The translations under genes and the position numbers were made by a program. A stretch of 64,000 nucleotides of DNA from Cognaticolwellia sediminilitoris (GTDB lineage Bacteria > Pseudomonadota > Gammaproteobacteria > Enterobacterales > Alteromonadaceae): assembly GCA_002104535.1 (NCBI GenBank), contig NBOG01000002.1, positions 256,240 to 320,239 of the forward strand. The letters run 5' to 3'. The first letter of the stretch is position 1. Every line of letters starts with the position of its first letter. This document shows positions 30,469-41,052 of the stretch, piece after piece. Under the pieces are notes generated by a model that saw only the letters and a list, made by a program, of their open reading frames with translations, was not told the origin of the DNA and made no database searches.

Positions 30469-31677
30469 ATGCAGAGTTCAACGTTTTATTATACCGTGAT
30501 CAAGAGTAGTACAATTAAATTAGTCAGTATTTTATTTATAGTTATAGGTTTACAAAATAGTGCCATTGCAAATGATGTTGCTGGTAAAACTATACTGGCA
30601 AAAGGTAAAGTTTTAGCCTTCGACCAAACGAGTAATGAACAAAGAAAATTGAAGCGACGCTCTTCAATATTTAGTGTTGATAACATTACTACGGGCGATA
30701 AAAGTAAAGCACAATTCAGTATGTCTGATGGTGGTTTGATTACCTTAAAAGAAAACACAGAAATTCTGATCAGAAATTATAAGTTTAACCCAGACGCAGG
30801 TGAAGCATCGGCAACCTTGGAAGTGGTTAGCGGCGGTTTACGCTCAATTAGTGGCTTAATTAAAAAGTCAGGTGGTGATTATCAAGTTAAAACCCCTGTC
30901 GGAAGTATTGGTATTCGTGGCACTCACTTTGCAGTTGAAGTTGTTGGCGAAGATGTATATTTTGCTGTTTATAGCGGAAATATAGATGTGCAATTAAATG
31001 ATCAAAGTACATTGTCATTGGGTAGCACTGAAGATTTTACATTTGCATCAGTAAATGCTCAAGGCAAAGTAACTCGCATGACGCAAGCCCCCGCCAACAT
31101 ATCTTTAGGTTTTTCAGATACCACTGAAAGTGAAGGCGATGACGAAAATTCTGATGAAGCTGATAGTGAGCAAGCGTCGTCAAGTGACGTTGCAGATTCT
31201 GGTGTTAGCCCAACTAATGGACAAGAGTCAACTTATGAAAACTCTGCAGATGCCAGCGTTTATAATGAATCAGAATTGCAGGGAATGAATGGCTCTCCTA
31301 TCGAAGAACTACTTGCTGAGCGCACAGGTACATTAACTTACAACAATGTAACTCAAAGTACAGTTAATTCAAGCGTCGGTGTAGTAAGTGATTTCCAAAT
31401 GAGTATGACAATCGATTTTGATAATGCTTCTGTTCCTGGCGGTACCCTAAGTTTCACTGATAGCCAAGGTGAGTGGTTTGCTACTTATTCAGGCTTAATC
31501 AATATAGATCAACTAAACTTAGGAATAAATTTCGCTTCTCATGGTAATAATCGCGCAGATGGTAATATCTTTGCGGCATTTTCTGATGGTTTAGATTCAA
31601 TTCTAGGTGGCTTTAATTTACATGAGATTAATGACCCGTCAGTTACTGCTGGTGGCTCTTTTAAAATAAAACCATAA
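30469..31677 (+). CDS. FecR-domain secreted protein
   Basis: A 402-residue protein with an N-terminal signal or anchor segment (about 15-35, ending SAIAN). A FecR domain follows (about 45-170), recognised from FSVDNITTGDKSKAQFSMSD, GGLRSISGLI and VKTPVGSIGIRGTHFAVEV. The middle (about 220-270) is acidic and Ser/Glu/Asp-rich, and the C-terminal third is beta-rich. FecR domains of this stand-alone kind occur next to large surface proteins and CHASE2 cyclases and are not anti-sigma factors. It is spaced 9 bases from the barrel gene and 18 from the giant lipoprotein gene, so all three are probably one operon. Confidence 0.85.
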   Translation: MQSSTFYYTVIKSSTIKLVSILFIVIGLQNSAIANDVAGKTILAKGKVLAFDQTSNEQRKLKRRSSIFSVDNITTGDKSKAQFSMSDGGLITLKENTEILIRNYKFNPDAGEASATLEVVSGGLRSISGLIKKSGGDYQVKTPVGSIGIRGTHFAVEVVGEDVYFAVYSGNIDVQLNDQSTLSLGSTEDFTFASVNAQGKVTRMTQAPANISLGFSDTTESEGDDENSDEADSEQASSSDVADSGVSPTNGQESTYENSADASVYNESELQGMNGSPIEELLAERTGTLTYNNVTQSTVNSSVGVVSDFQMSMTIDFDNASVPGGTLSFTDSQGEWFATYSGLINIDQLNLGINFASHGNNRADGNIFAAFSDGLDSILGGFNLHEINDPSVTAGGSFKIKP

Positions 31678-31695
31678 ACTTAGGAATAATAAAAA

Positions 31696-34600
31696 ATGTT
31701 GAGTAGTAGATATATATATTTTATTACAATCTTGAGTTTAACCGCGTGTGGCGGTGGTGAAGCACCTGCTGAAAAAGCAGCTATAACATCCGCAGGTGAA
31801 CCTTCACAGTCAGTAACGTCTCCAACGGTTGATCTCTCAGGTCAATCAGGAACATCGGCTTCAAGCGGCGTGCAAGTCGGAGGCACGACCAGTAACAGTA
31901 ATGCAAACGTCGATGATAAGTTTGCTAATGCCGTTGGAACAATCAGACATATTAGCGCAGAGGAGAACGTTCAAGGTAATTTAACACTAGGTGCGACTGC
32001 TTCTGATGAAGATACATTAACCAAGGTTTCACTGTATTTGCCTAAAGTAGAACGAGCTTTCGTTTTATGTGAAAGTAACTGTCCAGCTAATTTTCGAGCA
32101 ACTATCACAGGTTTCAATCCACAACTGGCTGACGTAGTTGCTGGTCCTTTACGTATAGAACTCATTGTTGAAGATAGTTTAGGTAATAGGGCAGTAGTTG
32201 ATGCCTTAAGTATTAACTGGCAACCCATTCAAATTTCAGCCATTAACGCAAGTCGTGCTGATGGCAATGTCTCAATCTCTTGGTCAGGCAATTCTAGCAT
32301 CCAACGTTACAACGTATATGCTGCAACTCAACACGGTATTACTGCTTTAAACGCATTAGATCTTGACAACGGTATGCAAAGATTAGCCATTAAGGGCACG
32401 TCTTTGACCTTTATCGATGCGGCGCCTAGTAAAGACTATCATTTATTTATTACCGGTATTGATAATGGTGGCGAAAGCGGTAAATCAGCACCATTTATTA
32501 TCCCAAGAACTGTCGGCGCAGTTAATCAACCTCCCGTTGCCAATAATGAAAATTTTCAGGTCAATGAAGATGAATCTATCACGGTTAATGTTCTCGAAAA
32601 TGATCTTGATCCTGAAGGGCAATTACTGCAAATTGAAAGTATTTTACAACAACCCGCTAACGGTTCTGTAAATTATGATGATGCTGGTAATCTGACTTAT
32701 AAAGGTAATTTAAATTTTAACGGCACAGACAGCGTTAGCTATAGAATTTGGGATACAGAGGGCGCGACTGCTGAAGCTACTGTCTTTTTCGAAGTATTAG
32801 CGGTAAATGATGCTCCTATCGCAGTTGACGACACTTATGGTGTTGACCCAAGCGGTAAAATTACTGCAAGTGAAACCGATCTATTAAGCAATGACTCTGA
32901 TATTGATGGCGATACACTGCAAGTTTCGACAACACCGGTTACAGCACCACAACAAGGTGCTGTTGTTATTAACTCAGATGGTAGTTTCTCTTATCAATCA
33001 ACGGGTGTTTTAACGACTTCGGATACTTTTGTTTATCAAGTGTTAGATGGCAACGGCGGAACCGCAAATGCGACAGTAACGATTTTACCTAACGGAAATA
33101 TTTTACCACCTATTGCACGAAACGATAATTATCAAGTTGACGAAGATACCACATTAGTTATTGATAGCATTGACTTAGGGATTTTAGCAAATGATAGCGA
33201 TCCAAATGGTTTAGCGTTTACATTACAAGAAAGCCTTGTTATTGAACCCGCACATGGACAGTTAAATTTATCGCTTGATGGTACTTTTACCTATATACCT
33301 AACAGTAACTTTGCAGGAACTGATCGGTTTCAATATCAAATTAAAAATTCAGCTGACATTGTAGCCCAAGCGTTTGTGATTATTACTGTTTTACCTGTTA
33401 CAGATATTCCAATCGCACAAGATGATAATTATGTAGCTGAAGAAGATGTCACATTAGTTGTCGATGCATCTTTAGGCTTATTAATAAATGATGTTGATTT
33501 TGATAATTTAACATTAACGGTTAATACCACCCCAGTTAGCGCTCCGCAAAAAGGAACGTTAATTTTGGCCCCTGATGGCAGCTTCAGTTATACACCGAAT
33601 GCTGACTTCAATGGTGTTGATAGTTTTACCTACCAAATTAGCAATGAAGCGCAATTGACTGACACAGCCAATGTTAATATCGTCATATCACCTAGTAACG
33701 ACGCACCTACTGTTATAGATGACAGCGTCACGATCAATGAAGATACTACTGCTCTAATCGATGTACTTGCGAATGATAGTGATGTAGATGGCGATGACAT
33801 TTCGCTTAGTTCTGTCACTTCTGAAAATGGCTCTGCATTGATTGTAAATGGCCAAGTTCAAATCGCACCAACGCTTAATTTTTTCGGTCAATATAACGTT
33901 ACTTACACTGCCGAAGATAGTTTTGGCGCAAGCACTAACGGCAACTTAGTTGTCACTGTTTTACCGGTAAATGACGCACCACTTGCAGTGAACGACAGCT
34001 ACAGTTTGCTTGAAGATACAGTACTGAGCGTATTAGTTTCTGATACAAGCCAATTATTAAGTAATGATAGTGATATTGATGGCGATACTTTAACGGTTAA
34101 TACCACACCAGTTTCAAATGTCAGTAACGGCAGCTTAACACTGAGCAGTAATGGTGCATTTGTTTACTCGCCAAGTGTTAACTTTAACGGCACCGACAGC
34201 TTTACTTATCAAGTAAGTGATGGCAATGGTGGCACAGCACAAGCGAGTGTCACTTTAACGGTCAGTTCTCTTAACGATATCCCAGTAGCTTCAGCTGATA
34301 GTTTTACCCTTGATGAAGATAACGTCCTAACAAAATTAGCAAGTGATAGTGACAATTTACTGTCGAATGATATTGATGCTGATGGTGATACCTTAACGGT
34401 TAACACCACACCAATCTCAAATGTCAGTAATGGTAGCTTAACGTTAAATAGCGATGGCTCATTTGTTTACACGCCAAGTGTTAACTTTAACGGTACAGAC
34501 AGTTTTACTTATCAAGTCAGTGATGGCAATGGCGGCACCGCGAATGCGAGTGTCAGCTTAACCATTAATTCTATTAACGATATTCCAGTCGTTGTAGGTG

Positions 34601-37600
34601 AAAGTTATAGTATTGATGAAGATACTACCTTAACCAAATTAGTCACGGATTTAGATCATCTATTAATTAATGATAGCGATGTTGATGGCGATACCTTAAC
34701 GGTTAATACCACTCCAGTTTCAAATGTCAGTAACGGCAGCTTAACACTGAGCAGTAATGGTGCATTTGTTTACTCGCCAAGTGTTAACTTTAACGGCACC
34801 GACAGCTTTACTTATCAAGTAAGTGATGGCAATGGTGGCACAGCACAAGCGAGTGTCACTTTAACGGTTAATTCGCTCAATGATATTCCAGTAGCTTCAG
34901 CTGATAGTTACATAATTGATGAAGATATTGTCTTAACCAAATTAGTCAGTGATAGTGACAATTTACTGTCGAATGATATTGATGCTGATGGTGATACCTT
35001 AACGGTTAACACCACACCAATCTCAAATGTCAGTAATGGTAGCTTAACGTTAAATAGCGATGGCTCATTTGTTTACACGCCAAGTGTTAACTTTAACGGT
35101 ACAGACAGTTTTACTTATCAAGTCAGTGATGGCAATGGCGGCACCGCGAATGCGAGTGTCAGCTTAACCATTAATTCTATTAACGATATTCCAGTACTTG
35201 CTGATGATGACTATTCAGTTGATGAAGATGCAGTGCTGAGTGTATTAGTTTCTGATAGCAACCAATTATTAAGTAATGACAGTGATGTTGACGGCGATAC
35301 TTTAACGGTTAATACAACACCAGTATCCAATGTTAGTAACGGCACGTTAACACTGAGCAGTAATGGTGCATTCGTTTACACGCCAAGTGTGAACTTTAAC
35401 GGTACAGACAGTTTTACTTATCAAGTCAGTGATGGCAATGGCGGCACAGCGCAAGCTAGTGTCACTTTAACGGTTAATTCGATTAACGATATCCCAGTAC
35501 CTTCCGCTGATAATTTCAGCGTTGATGAAGATAACGTCTTAACCAAATTAGTCAGCGATAGTGATAACTTACTCGACAATGATAATGATGCTGATGGTGA
35601 CACCTTAACGGTTAACACCACACCAATCTCAAATGTCAGTAATGGTAGCTTAACCTTAAATAGTGATGGCTCATTTGTTTACACGCCAAGTGTTAACTTT
35701 AACGGCACTGACGGTTTTACTTATCAAGTCAGCGATGGCAATGGCGGCACGGCGAACGCGAATGTGAGTATAACTGTTGATGCCATTAATGATCTTCCAG
35801 TGGTGAGTGGCGAAAGTTACGGTTTTAATGAAGATAACACCTTAACGAAACTTGTTAGCGATAGTGATAATTTATTGAGTAATGCCAGTGATGTTGATGG
35901 CGACACGTTAAGCGTCAACACTACGGCCGTAACCGATGTTAATGATGGCACTTTAACACTGAATAGCGATGGCTCATTTATTTATGTACCCGATGCTGAC
36001 TTTAACGGCACTGATAGTTTCACTTATGAAGTACAAGATGGCAACGGCGGTAAAGTCAATGGTAACGTTAGCTTAACAATCAATGCCCTAAATGATGCGC
36101 CCATTGCCGTAAACGACAGCTATAGTTTTAATGAAGACTTTACCTGGGTTCGATTTGTAACCGATGGCGATCAGTTATTAAGTAACGACAGTGATGTTGA
36201 TGGCGATACCCTAACGGTTGAAACCACACCAATTACTGATGTAAATGACGGTACATTAACCTTGAACAGTGATGGTTCATTTACATATGTTCCAGATGCT
36301 AATTTTAATGGCACTGATAGTTTTACTTATAGAATTAATGATGGCAATGGCGAAACAGCACAAGCTACAGCTAACTTAACAATTCATGCTATTAATGATG
36401 CCCCAGTAGTTACTGGCGAAAGTTATACTTTCAATGAAGATATCACTTTAACCAAACTGGTGAGTGATAGTGATAATTTATTAAGTAATGCCAGTGATGT
36501 TGATGGTGATACCTTAACGGTTAACACCACGGCCGTCACCGATGTAAATGATGGCACTTTAACACTGAATAGCGATGGCTCATTTATTTATGTACCAGAT
36601 GCTAATTTTAACGGTACCGACAGTTTTACCTATCAAGTACTTGATGGTGAAGGTGGTACAGTTAATGGTAATGTTAGCTTAACTATCAATGCGGTAAACG
36701 ATTTGCCTACTACCGTTGCTGATGCAGTATCGTTAGATGAAGACGTGCCATTAGCTATTACTTTTGCCAGCCTATTAGCCAATGATAGTGATATTGACGG
36801 CGATACCTTATCGATTGATACCAGTGCAATACCAACGGCGACTAAAGGTGTTTTAACCATTAGCGGCTCATCATTTATCTATACGCCTACGGCTAACTTA
36901 AATGGTACTGATAGCTTTACTTATAAAGTAGACGACGGTAGTGGCACGTTAGTTAATGGCACGGTTAATTTAACTATAAATGCGATTAACGATTTACCAA
37001 CCACAGGCACAGATACTTTCTCACTTGATGAAGATGATCCATTAACCATCACTTTTGCTAGTCTGTTAGCCAATGATAATGATATTGACGGTGATACCTT
37101 ATCGGTTGATACCAGTGCAATACCAACGGCGACTAAAGGTGTTTTAACTATTAGTGGCTCATCATTTATCTATACACCTACGGCTAACTTAAATGGTACA
37201 GATACCTTTACCTATAAAATTGACGATGGTAGTGGCACGTTAGTTAATGGCACGGTTAATTTAACCATAGATGCGATTAACGATTTACCGACCACCGGTA
37301 CCGATACTTTCTCACTTGATGAAGACGTGCCATTAGCCATCACTTTTGCTGACTTGTTAGCCAATGATAATGATGTTGACGCTGATACCTTAACGGTTGA
37401 TACCAGTGCAATCCCTAGTGCTAGTAAAGGTGTTTTAACCATTAGTGGTTCATCATTTATCTATACGCCTTCGGCTAACTTAAATGGTACAGATACCTTT
37501 ACCTATAAAATTGACGATGGCAGTGGCACGTTAATTAATGGCACGGTTAACTTAACCATTAATGCGATTAACGATTTACCGACTACCGTTACAGATACGT

Positions 37601-40600
37601 TTTCTTTAGATGAAGACGTGCCATTAGCCATCACTTTTGTCAGCTTGTTAAGTAACGATAATGATATTGATGGCGATACTTTATCGGTTGATACCAGTGC
37701 AATCCCTACAGCAAGTAAGGGTGTTTTAACCATTGACGGTTCTACATTTCAATATACGCCGACAGCTAACTTAAATGGTACTGATAGCTTTACCTATAAA
37801 ATTGACGATGGCAGTGGCACGTTAGTCGATGGCACAGTCAATTTAACCATTAATGCAATCAATGATGCCCCTGTAGGCGTAGACGATAGTTATACCTTTG
37901 CTGAAGATGTGACCTTAGCTAAACTGGTCAGTGATGGCGATAATCTGTTAGGTAACGACACTGATGTTGAAAGTGACACCTTAACTATTACATTGGATAC
38001 CGATGTAAGTAACGGTACGTTAACATTGGGCTCTGATGGCTCGTTCAGCTATGTACCTGATGCTAACTTTAACGGTGCAGACAGCTTCGTTTATCAAGTA
38101 GATGATGGTAATGGCGGCACAGATACAGCGACCGTTAGCTTAACGATTCAAGCGGTCAATGACGCGCCACTAGCATCTCCACAAACTTTTAGTGTTGTTG
38201 AAAATGGTAATGATGGTGACGTCGTCGGCTCTGTAGTTGCCAGTGATATTGAAGCTGATACTTTGACCTATTCATTAACCGCGGGTGATACAGGACTATT
38301 TCAAATAGACTCTGCCAGCGGTGAAATAACCGTCAAAGGCACCTACCCACTCGATTACGAAACTAATACTCAACATACCGTAACGGTGACTATAGATGAT
38401 GATGGTAGTCCAACGCCAGAATCGACCGATGTGGTTATTACTATTGATGTCACTGACATCCCTGGCGATGCAGTTTTAGGTGAAACTGCAGGTTTTGGTC
38501 GTGCGGCATTGGGCTCATTGGAGCTCACAGGCATTAAAACCCAGCCTCAGCTAAACAAGTCAGTAACTGTTGGTAGTAAAGTTTATTTTATTGGCAGTAT
38601 CGATAATGTCGATAAAGATGTTTATGTCGTGGCCTATAACGACGATAGCACCTTAGATGCTACTTTTGGCACCAATGGTAAACAAACTTTTGATTTTGGT
38701 GATAATGAATACGGCAAAGGTATTGCGGAAATATCGGGCAATTTATACCTTATTTTTGACCGTGATTTTGGCGCTTATTCCGAAGCCTGCTTTTTAAGAG
38801 TTGATGCCACTGGCGCCATAGACACCGGCTTTGCAGACAACGGTTTACGTTGTACAACCGATGAAAAACTCATATCGATTAATGATGCTGTCTACATGCC
38901 TCAACCTATCGTACAAGGGGTGAGTGAGGACTCTGGTGATTGGCTGTCTGCTATTGTTGCTGTAGGTAAAGTACAAGATAATGCTGGTGATGATACAGAT
39001 ACCTTTATCACTCGAATAGATGAAGATGGTAATTTTATAGATTTTACTCCTCTAGATACCGGTGATTCTAAGCATATGAGGGTAGATGTCAGCGCTAGCA
39101 ATTTAGATGATGTAGCGACTACGTTATACAACCCGCATAATGTCGAAATTATGCTGGCCGGTAATGTTGAAACAGGCGCTGACAGCGATATTTTCACTTG
39201 GATAATTAATCCTAAAAATATGGACCTCAATTATGATCGCTTTAATTCTACTCAACCATTAATTATTGATGTTACCGGCAACAATCAAGATGATCAAATG
39301 GGCGCTATCAATGGCAAAAATACCGGAGCGGGTGAGCACACCGCCCACTTAGCCGGTTCAACATTCGTCGCTGGCGAGCAAGATGCATTTATTCTAGAGA
39401 TAGATAGTGACGCTGGTTTAGTTACCGCTTTTGGTACCAATGGCGTGGCGATTTATGATGTTGATAACACAGTAAGTGTTGGCACCAGTGAATTTACTGG
39501 CTACCAATGGGACTATACGAATGATGAAATGTATTTAACCGGTAACATATTTGATGGCAGCAAAGTTAAACCATTTGCTACCCGCATTCTGCCTGCTGAC
39601 GGTGCCGTCGATTCCGTCAATTATGGGATTGGTGGTTATAAAATATTTAACTACGCAGATGGTAATGCTTATGCACTGGGGATGAGCTTAGACAGTGTGC
39701 AAACAATGTGGATACCGGGTTATGTCGAGTCAGGTGCTGATAAAATCATGACAATTAGCTCAGTTGATAATATCGGTGAACCTAATGAGGATCAATTTGA
39801 AAGTGGTAAGAAGAAACTTACTCATTCAAGTACAGCCTCTGACGATATTGTTGCACAAGTTATTCAGATTCAAGATCTTGCTCAACAAGGTAAATATTTA
39901 GTCGCGTCAACGGCAGATAATACCAGTGATAAGCATATTATCTTGACTCGATTTACCAGTGCTGGCTTGTTAGACACCAGTTTTGATACTGATGGTCATA
40001 AACAATTAAAAATTGGCACAAATACAGAAGTTAAAGGGCTATTTGAACTCGCCGATGGTAACTATATTGTTTATGGTAATGTTACAGAGGCTTCAGTTGA
40101 TAATGGCTTTGTAGCACGCATTGATCAAAATGGTGTTTTAGATGCTACTTTTGCCACTGACGGTATATATAACACCGCAGCACTTGGCGCGACCAATATT
40201 CACTTTAACCAAGTAAAAGCAGACAGTGCTGGTAATCTTGTGGCAGTAGGCAATTATGACCTGGGTAGTTTGAGTGCCTTTGTATTGCGCTTAACCTCAG
40301 CAGGAGCACTAGATGCAACCTTTAATACTTTAGATACCCAAGGCTACGTTGTTGGCGCAAATACCGATGATTATTTTGCTTTAGAAATAGATGCAAGTAA
40401 TAACATTTATGCTGGTGGCAATCGCAACACTGGCCGTCAAGATATGTTGTTAGTTAAATATCTGTCAACTGGCTTGGTTGATAGTACATTCAATAGTAAC
40501 ACGGGTGAGTTAGTTGTTGATGTAGCCGGCGGCGATGACAACATCGAGTTTGTTGGCTTCGATAGCAATGATGATTTATACCTTGTTGGTAATGAGCTAG

Positions 40601-41031
40601 ATCCTCCTTTATCACTGACTTTACTTCCACTTACATTCAACTCTGATGATCGTATAGGGGTTGTTAAAACCTCTACTTCAGGTGATCTCATCGCAGGTTT
40701 TGGAAGTAACGGTAAAGCAAGGTTAAGAATGTCTTCGTCTAACTCAGGTATGACCCAAGCAGCTATTGATACCAATGATAATATAGTCGTTGTTGGCTTT
40801 ACTGAGTATATCGGTGAAATGAAACAAATGCTCGGTCGGATAACTCCAACGGGCAGCCTAGATGATGCGTTCGATTTTGACGGTTACTCAAGAGATTTAA
40901 CCTGCTCTAACGATGCACAATTAGAGTCACTGGTATTACTGAATAACAGTTCATTCGTTGTTGCAGGACAATGTTATATCGATGCAACCTATAAAAATGA
41001 TATTGACGTCATCCAGTTCCAACTAAATTAA
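31696..41031 (+). CDS. Giant cadherin-like repeat lipoprotein, 3111 aa
   Basis: This predicted surface adhesin has a lipoprotein signal (LSLTACGGG, Cys near residue 18). Residues 180-270 resemble a fibronectin type III domain. Residues 277-2158 hold 19 tandem cadherin-like (tandem-95 type) repeats of about 95-101 residues. Each has an ED motif after a DD/DS start, DVDGDTLTV, NSDGSFTYTP, FNGTDSFTYQV and a closing NDAP/NDIP/NDLP; the Asp-rich loops suggest calcium binding. A classical cadherin domain follows (about 2159-2255). The last 800 residues contain about nine delta-60-type motifs (LDATFGTNG-like), suggesting a beta-propeller. There is no RTX tail or LPXTG signal, so the lipid anchors it. 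DNA-level repeats are described separately. Confidence 0.9.
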   Translation: MLSSRYIYFITILSLTACGGGEAPAEKAAITSAGEPSQSVTSPTVDLSGQSGTSASSGVQVGGTTSNSNANVDDKFANAVGTIRHISAEENVQGNLTLGATASDEDTLTKVSLYLPKVERAFVLCESNCPANFRATITGFNPQLADVVAGPLRIELIVEDSLGNRAVVDALSINWQPIQISAINASRADGNVSISWSGNSSIQRYNVYAATQHGITALNALDLDNGMQRLAIKGTSLTFIDAAPSKDYHLFITGIDNGGESGKSAPFIIPRTVGAVNQPPVANNENFQVNEDESITVNVLENDLDPEGQLLQIESILQQPANGSVNYDDAGNLTYKGNLNFNGTDSVSYRIWDTEGATAEATVFFEVLAVNDAPIAVDDTYGVDPSGKITASETDLLSNDSDIDGDTLQVSTTPVTAPQQGAVVINSDGSFSYQSTGVLTTSDTFVYQVLDGNGGTANATVTILPNGNILPPIARNDNYQVDEDTTLVIDSIDLGILANDSDPNGLAFTLQESLVIEPAHGQLNLSLDGTFTYIPNSNFAGTDRFQYQIKNSADIVAQAFVIITVLPVTDIPIAQDDNYVAEEDVTLVVDASLGLLINDVDFDNLTLTVNTTPVSAPQKGTLILAPDGSFSYTPNADFNGVDSFTYQISNEAQLTDTANVNIVISPSNDAPTVIDDSVTINEDTTALIDVLANDSDVDGDDISLSSVTSENGSALIVNGQVQIAPTLNFFGQYNVTYTAEDSFGASTNGNLVVTVLPVNDAPLAVNDSYSLLEDTVLSVLVSDTSQLLSNDSDIDGDTLTVNTTPVSNVSNGSLTLSSNGAFVYSPSVNFNGTDSFTYQVSDGNGGTAQASVTLTVSSLNDIPVASADSFTLDEDNVLTKLASDSDNLLSNDIDADGDTLTVNTTPISNVSNGSLTLNSDGSFVYTPSVNFNGTDSFTYQVSDGNGGTANASVSLTINSINDIPVVVGESYSIDEDTTLTKLVTDLDHLLINDSDVDGDTLTVNTTPVSNVSNGSLTLSSNGAFVYSPSVNFNGTDSFTYQVSDGNGGTAQASVTLTVNSLNDIPVASADSYIIDEDIVLTKLVSDSDNLLSNDIDADGDTLTVNTTPISNVSNGSLTLNSDGSFVYTPSVNFNGTDSFTYQVSDGNGGTANASVSLTINSINDIPVLADDDYSVDEDAVLSVLVSDSNQLLSNDSDVDGDTLTVNTTPVSNVSNGTLTLSSNGAFVYTPSVNFNGTDSFTYQVSDGNGGTAQASVTLTVNSINDIPVPSADNFSVDEDNVLTKLVSDSDNLLDNDNDADGDTLTVNTTPISNVSNGSLTLNSDGSFVYTPSVNFNGTDGFTYQVSDGNGGTANANVSITVDAINDLPVVSGESYGFNEDNTLTKLVSDSDNLLSNASDVDGDTLSVNTTAVTDVNDGTLTLNSDGSFIYVPDADFNGTDSFTYEVQDGNGGKVNGNVSLTINALNDAPIAVNDSYSFNEDFTWVRFVTDGDQLLSNDSDVDGDTLTVETTPITDVNDGTLTLNSDGSFTYVPDANFNGTDSFTYRINDGNGETAQATANLTIHAINDAPVVTGESYTFNEDITLTKLVSDSDNLLSNASDVDGDTLTVNTTAVTDVNDGTLTLNSDGSFIYVPDANFNGTDSFTYQVLDGEGGTVNGNVSLTINAVNDLPTTVADAVSLDEDVPLAITFASLLANDSDIDGDTLSIDTSAIPTATKGVLTISGSSFIYTPTANLNGTDSFTYKVDDGSGTLVNGTVNLTINAINDLPTTGTDTFSLDEDDPLTITFASLLANDNDIDGDTLSVDTSAIPTATKGVLTISGSSFIYTPTANLNGTDTFTYKIDDGSGTLVNGTVNLTIDAINDLPTTGTDTFSLDEDVPLAITFADLLANDNDVDADTLTVDTSAIPSASKGVLTISGSSFIYTPSANLNGTDTFTYKIDDGSGTLINGTVNLTINAINDLPTTVTDTFSLDEDVPLAITFVSLLSNDNDIDGDTLSVDTSAIPTASKGVLTIDGSTFQYTPTANLNGTDSFTYKIDDGSGTLVDGTVNLTINAINDAPVGVDDSYTFAEDVTLAKLVSDGDNLLGNDTDVESDTLTITLDTDVSNGTLTLGSDGSFSYVPDANFNGADSFVYQVDDGNGGTDTATVSLTIQAVNDAPLASPQTFSVVENGNDGDVVGSVVASDIEADTLTYSLTAGDTGLFQIDSASGEITVKGTYPLDYETNTQHTVTVTIDDDGSPTPESTDVVITIDVTDIPGDAVLGETAGFGRAALGSLELTGIKTQPQLNKSVTVGSKVYFIGSIDNVDKDVYVVAYNDDSTLDATFGTNGKQTFDFGDNEYGKGIAEISGNLYLIFDRDFGAYSEACFLRVDATGAIDTGFADNGLRCTTDEKLISINDAVYMPQPIVQGVSEDSGDWLSAIVAVGKVQDNAGDDTDTFITRIDEDGNFIDFTPLDTGDSKHMRVDVSASNLDDVATTLYNPHNVEIMLAGNVETGADSDIFTWIINPKNMDLNYDRFNSTQPLIIDVTGNNQDDQMGAINGKNTGAGEHTAHLAGSTFVAGEQDAFILEIDSDAGLVTAFGTNGVAIYDVDNTVSVGTSEFTGYQWDYTNDEMYLTGNIFDGSKVKPFATRILPADGAVDSVNYGIGGYKIFNYADGNAYALGMSLDSVQTMWIPGYVESGADKIMTISSVDNIGEPNEDQFESGKKKLTHSSTASDDIVAQVIQIQDLAQQGKYLVASTADNTSDKHIILTRFTSAGLLDTSFDTDGHKQLKIGTNTEVKGLFELADGNYIVYGNVTEASVDNGFVARIDQNGVLDATFATDGIYNTAALGATNIHFNQVKADSAGNLVAVGNYDLGSLSAFVLRLTSAGALDATFNTLDTQGYVVGANTDDYFALEIDASNNIYAGGNRNTGRQDMLLVKYLSTGLVDSTFNSNTGELVVDVAGGDDNIEFVGFDSNDDLYLVGNELDPPLSLTLLPLTFNSDDRIGVVKTSTSGDLIAGFGSNGKARLRMSSSNSGMTQAAIDTNDNIVVVGFTEYIGEMKQMLGRITPTGSLDDAFDFDGYSRDLTCSNDAQLESLVLLNNSSFVVAGQCYIDATYKNDIDVIQFQLN
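33982..35799 (+). repeat. 606-bp higher-order repeat, three copies
   Basis: Cadherin-like units 6 to 11 of the giant gene alternate between two types (GSLTLSSNG and GSLTLNSDG). Matching segments recur exactly 606 bp apart (GTTTCAAATG at 34111 and 34717, then 35323; ATCTC at 34414, 35020 and 35626). Three 606-bp copies, each a pair of 303-bp units, fill the span. Long stretches are identical at DNA level, so duplication or gene conversion is recent. Confidence 0.9.
36709..37872 (+). repeat. 291-bp tandem repeat, four copies
   Basis: Units 15 to 18 of the giant gene form a second array of four 97-residue units that differ in type from the 101-residue units (SLDEDVPLAITF and IPTATKGVLTIS motifs). 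Spacing is exactly 291 bp, and neighbouring units share long identical stretches. This indicates a separate amplification event. Confidence 0.88.
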
Positions 41032-41052
41032 TTTACAAATAAAAGTGACTTT

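Noticed and set aside
34209-37733. Several minus-strand open frames of 66-76 residues inside the giant gene
   Set aside because: They recur at the spacing of the repeat units and are Ser/Leu-rich mirror frames of the coding strand, with no ribosome binding sites.
33982-37872. Regularly spaced repeats as a possible CRISPR array
   Set aside because: Repeat units are 291-303 bp, contiguous and in frame with protein domains. There are no short repeats with unique spacers.
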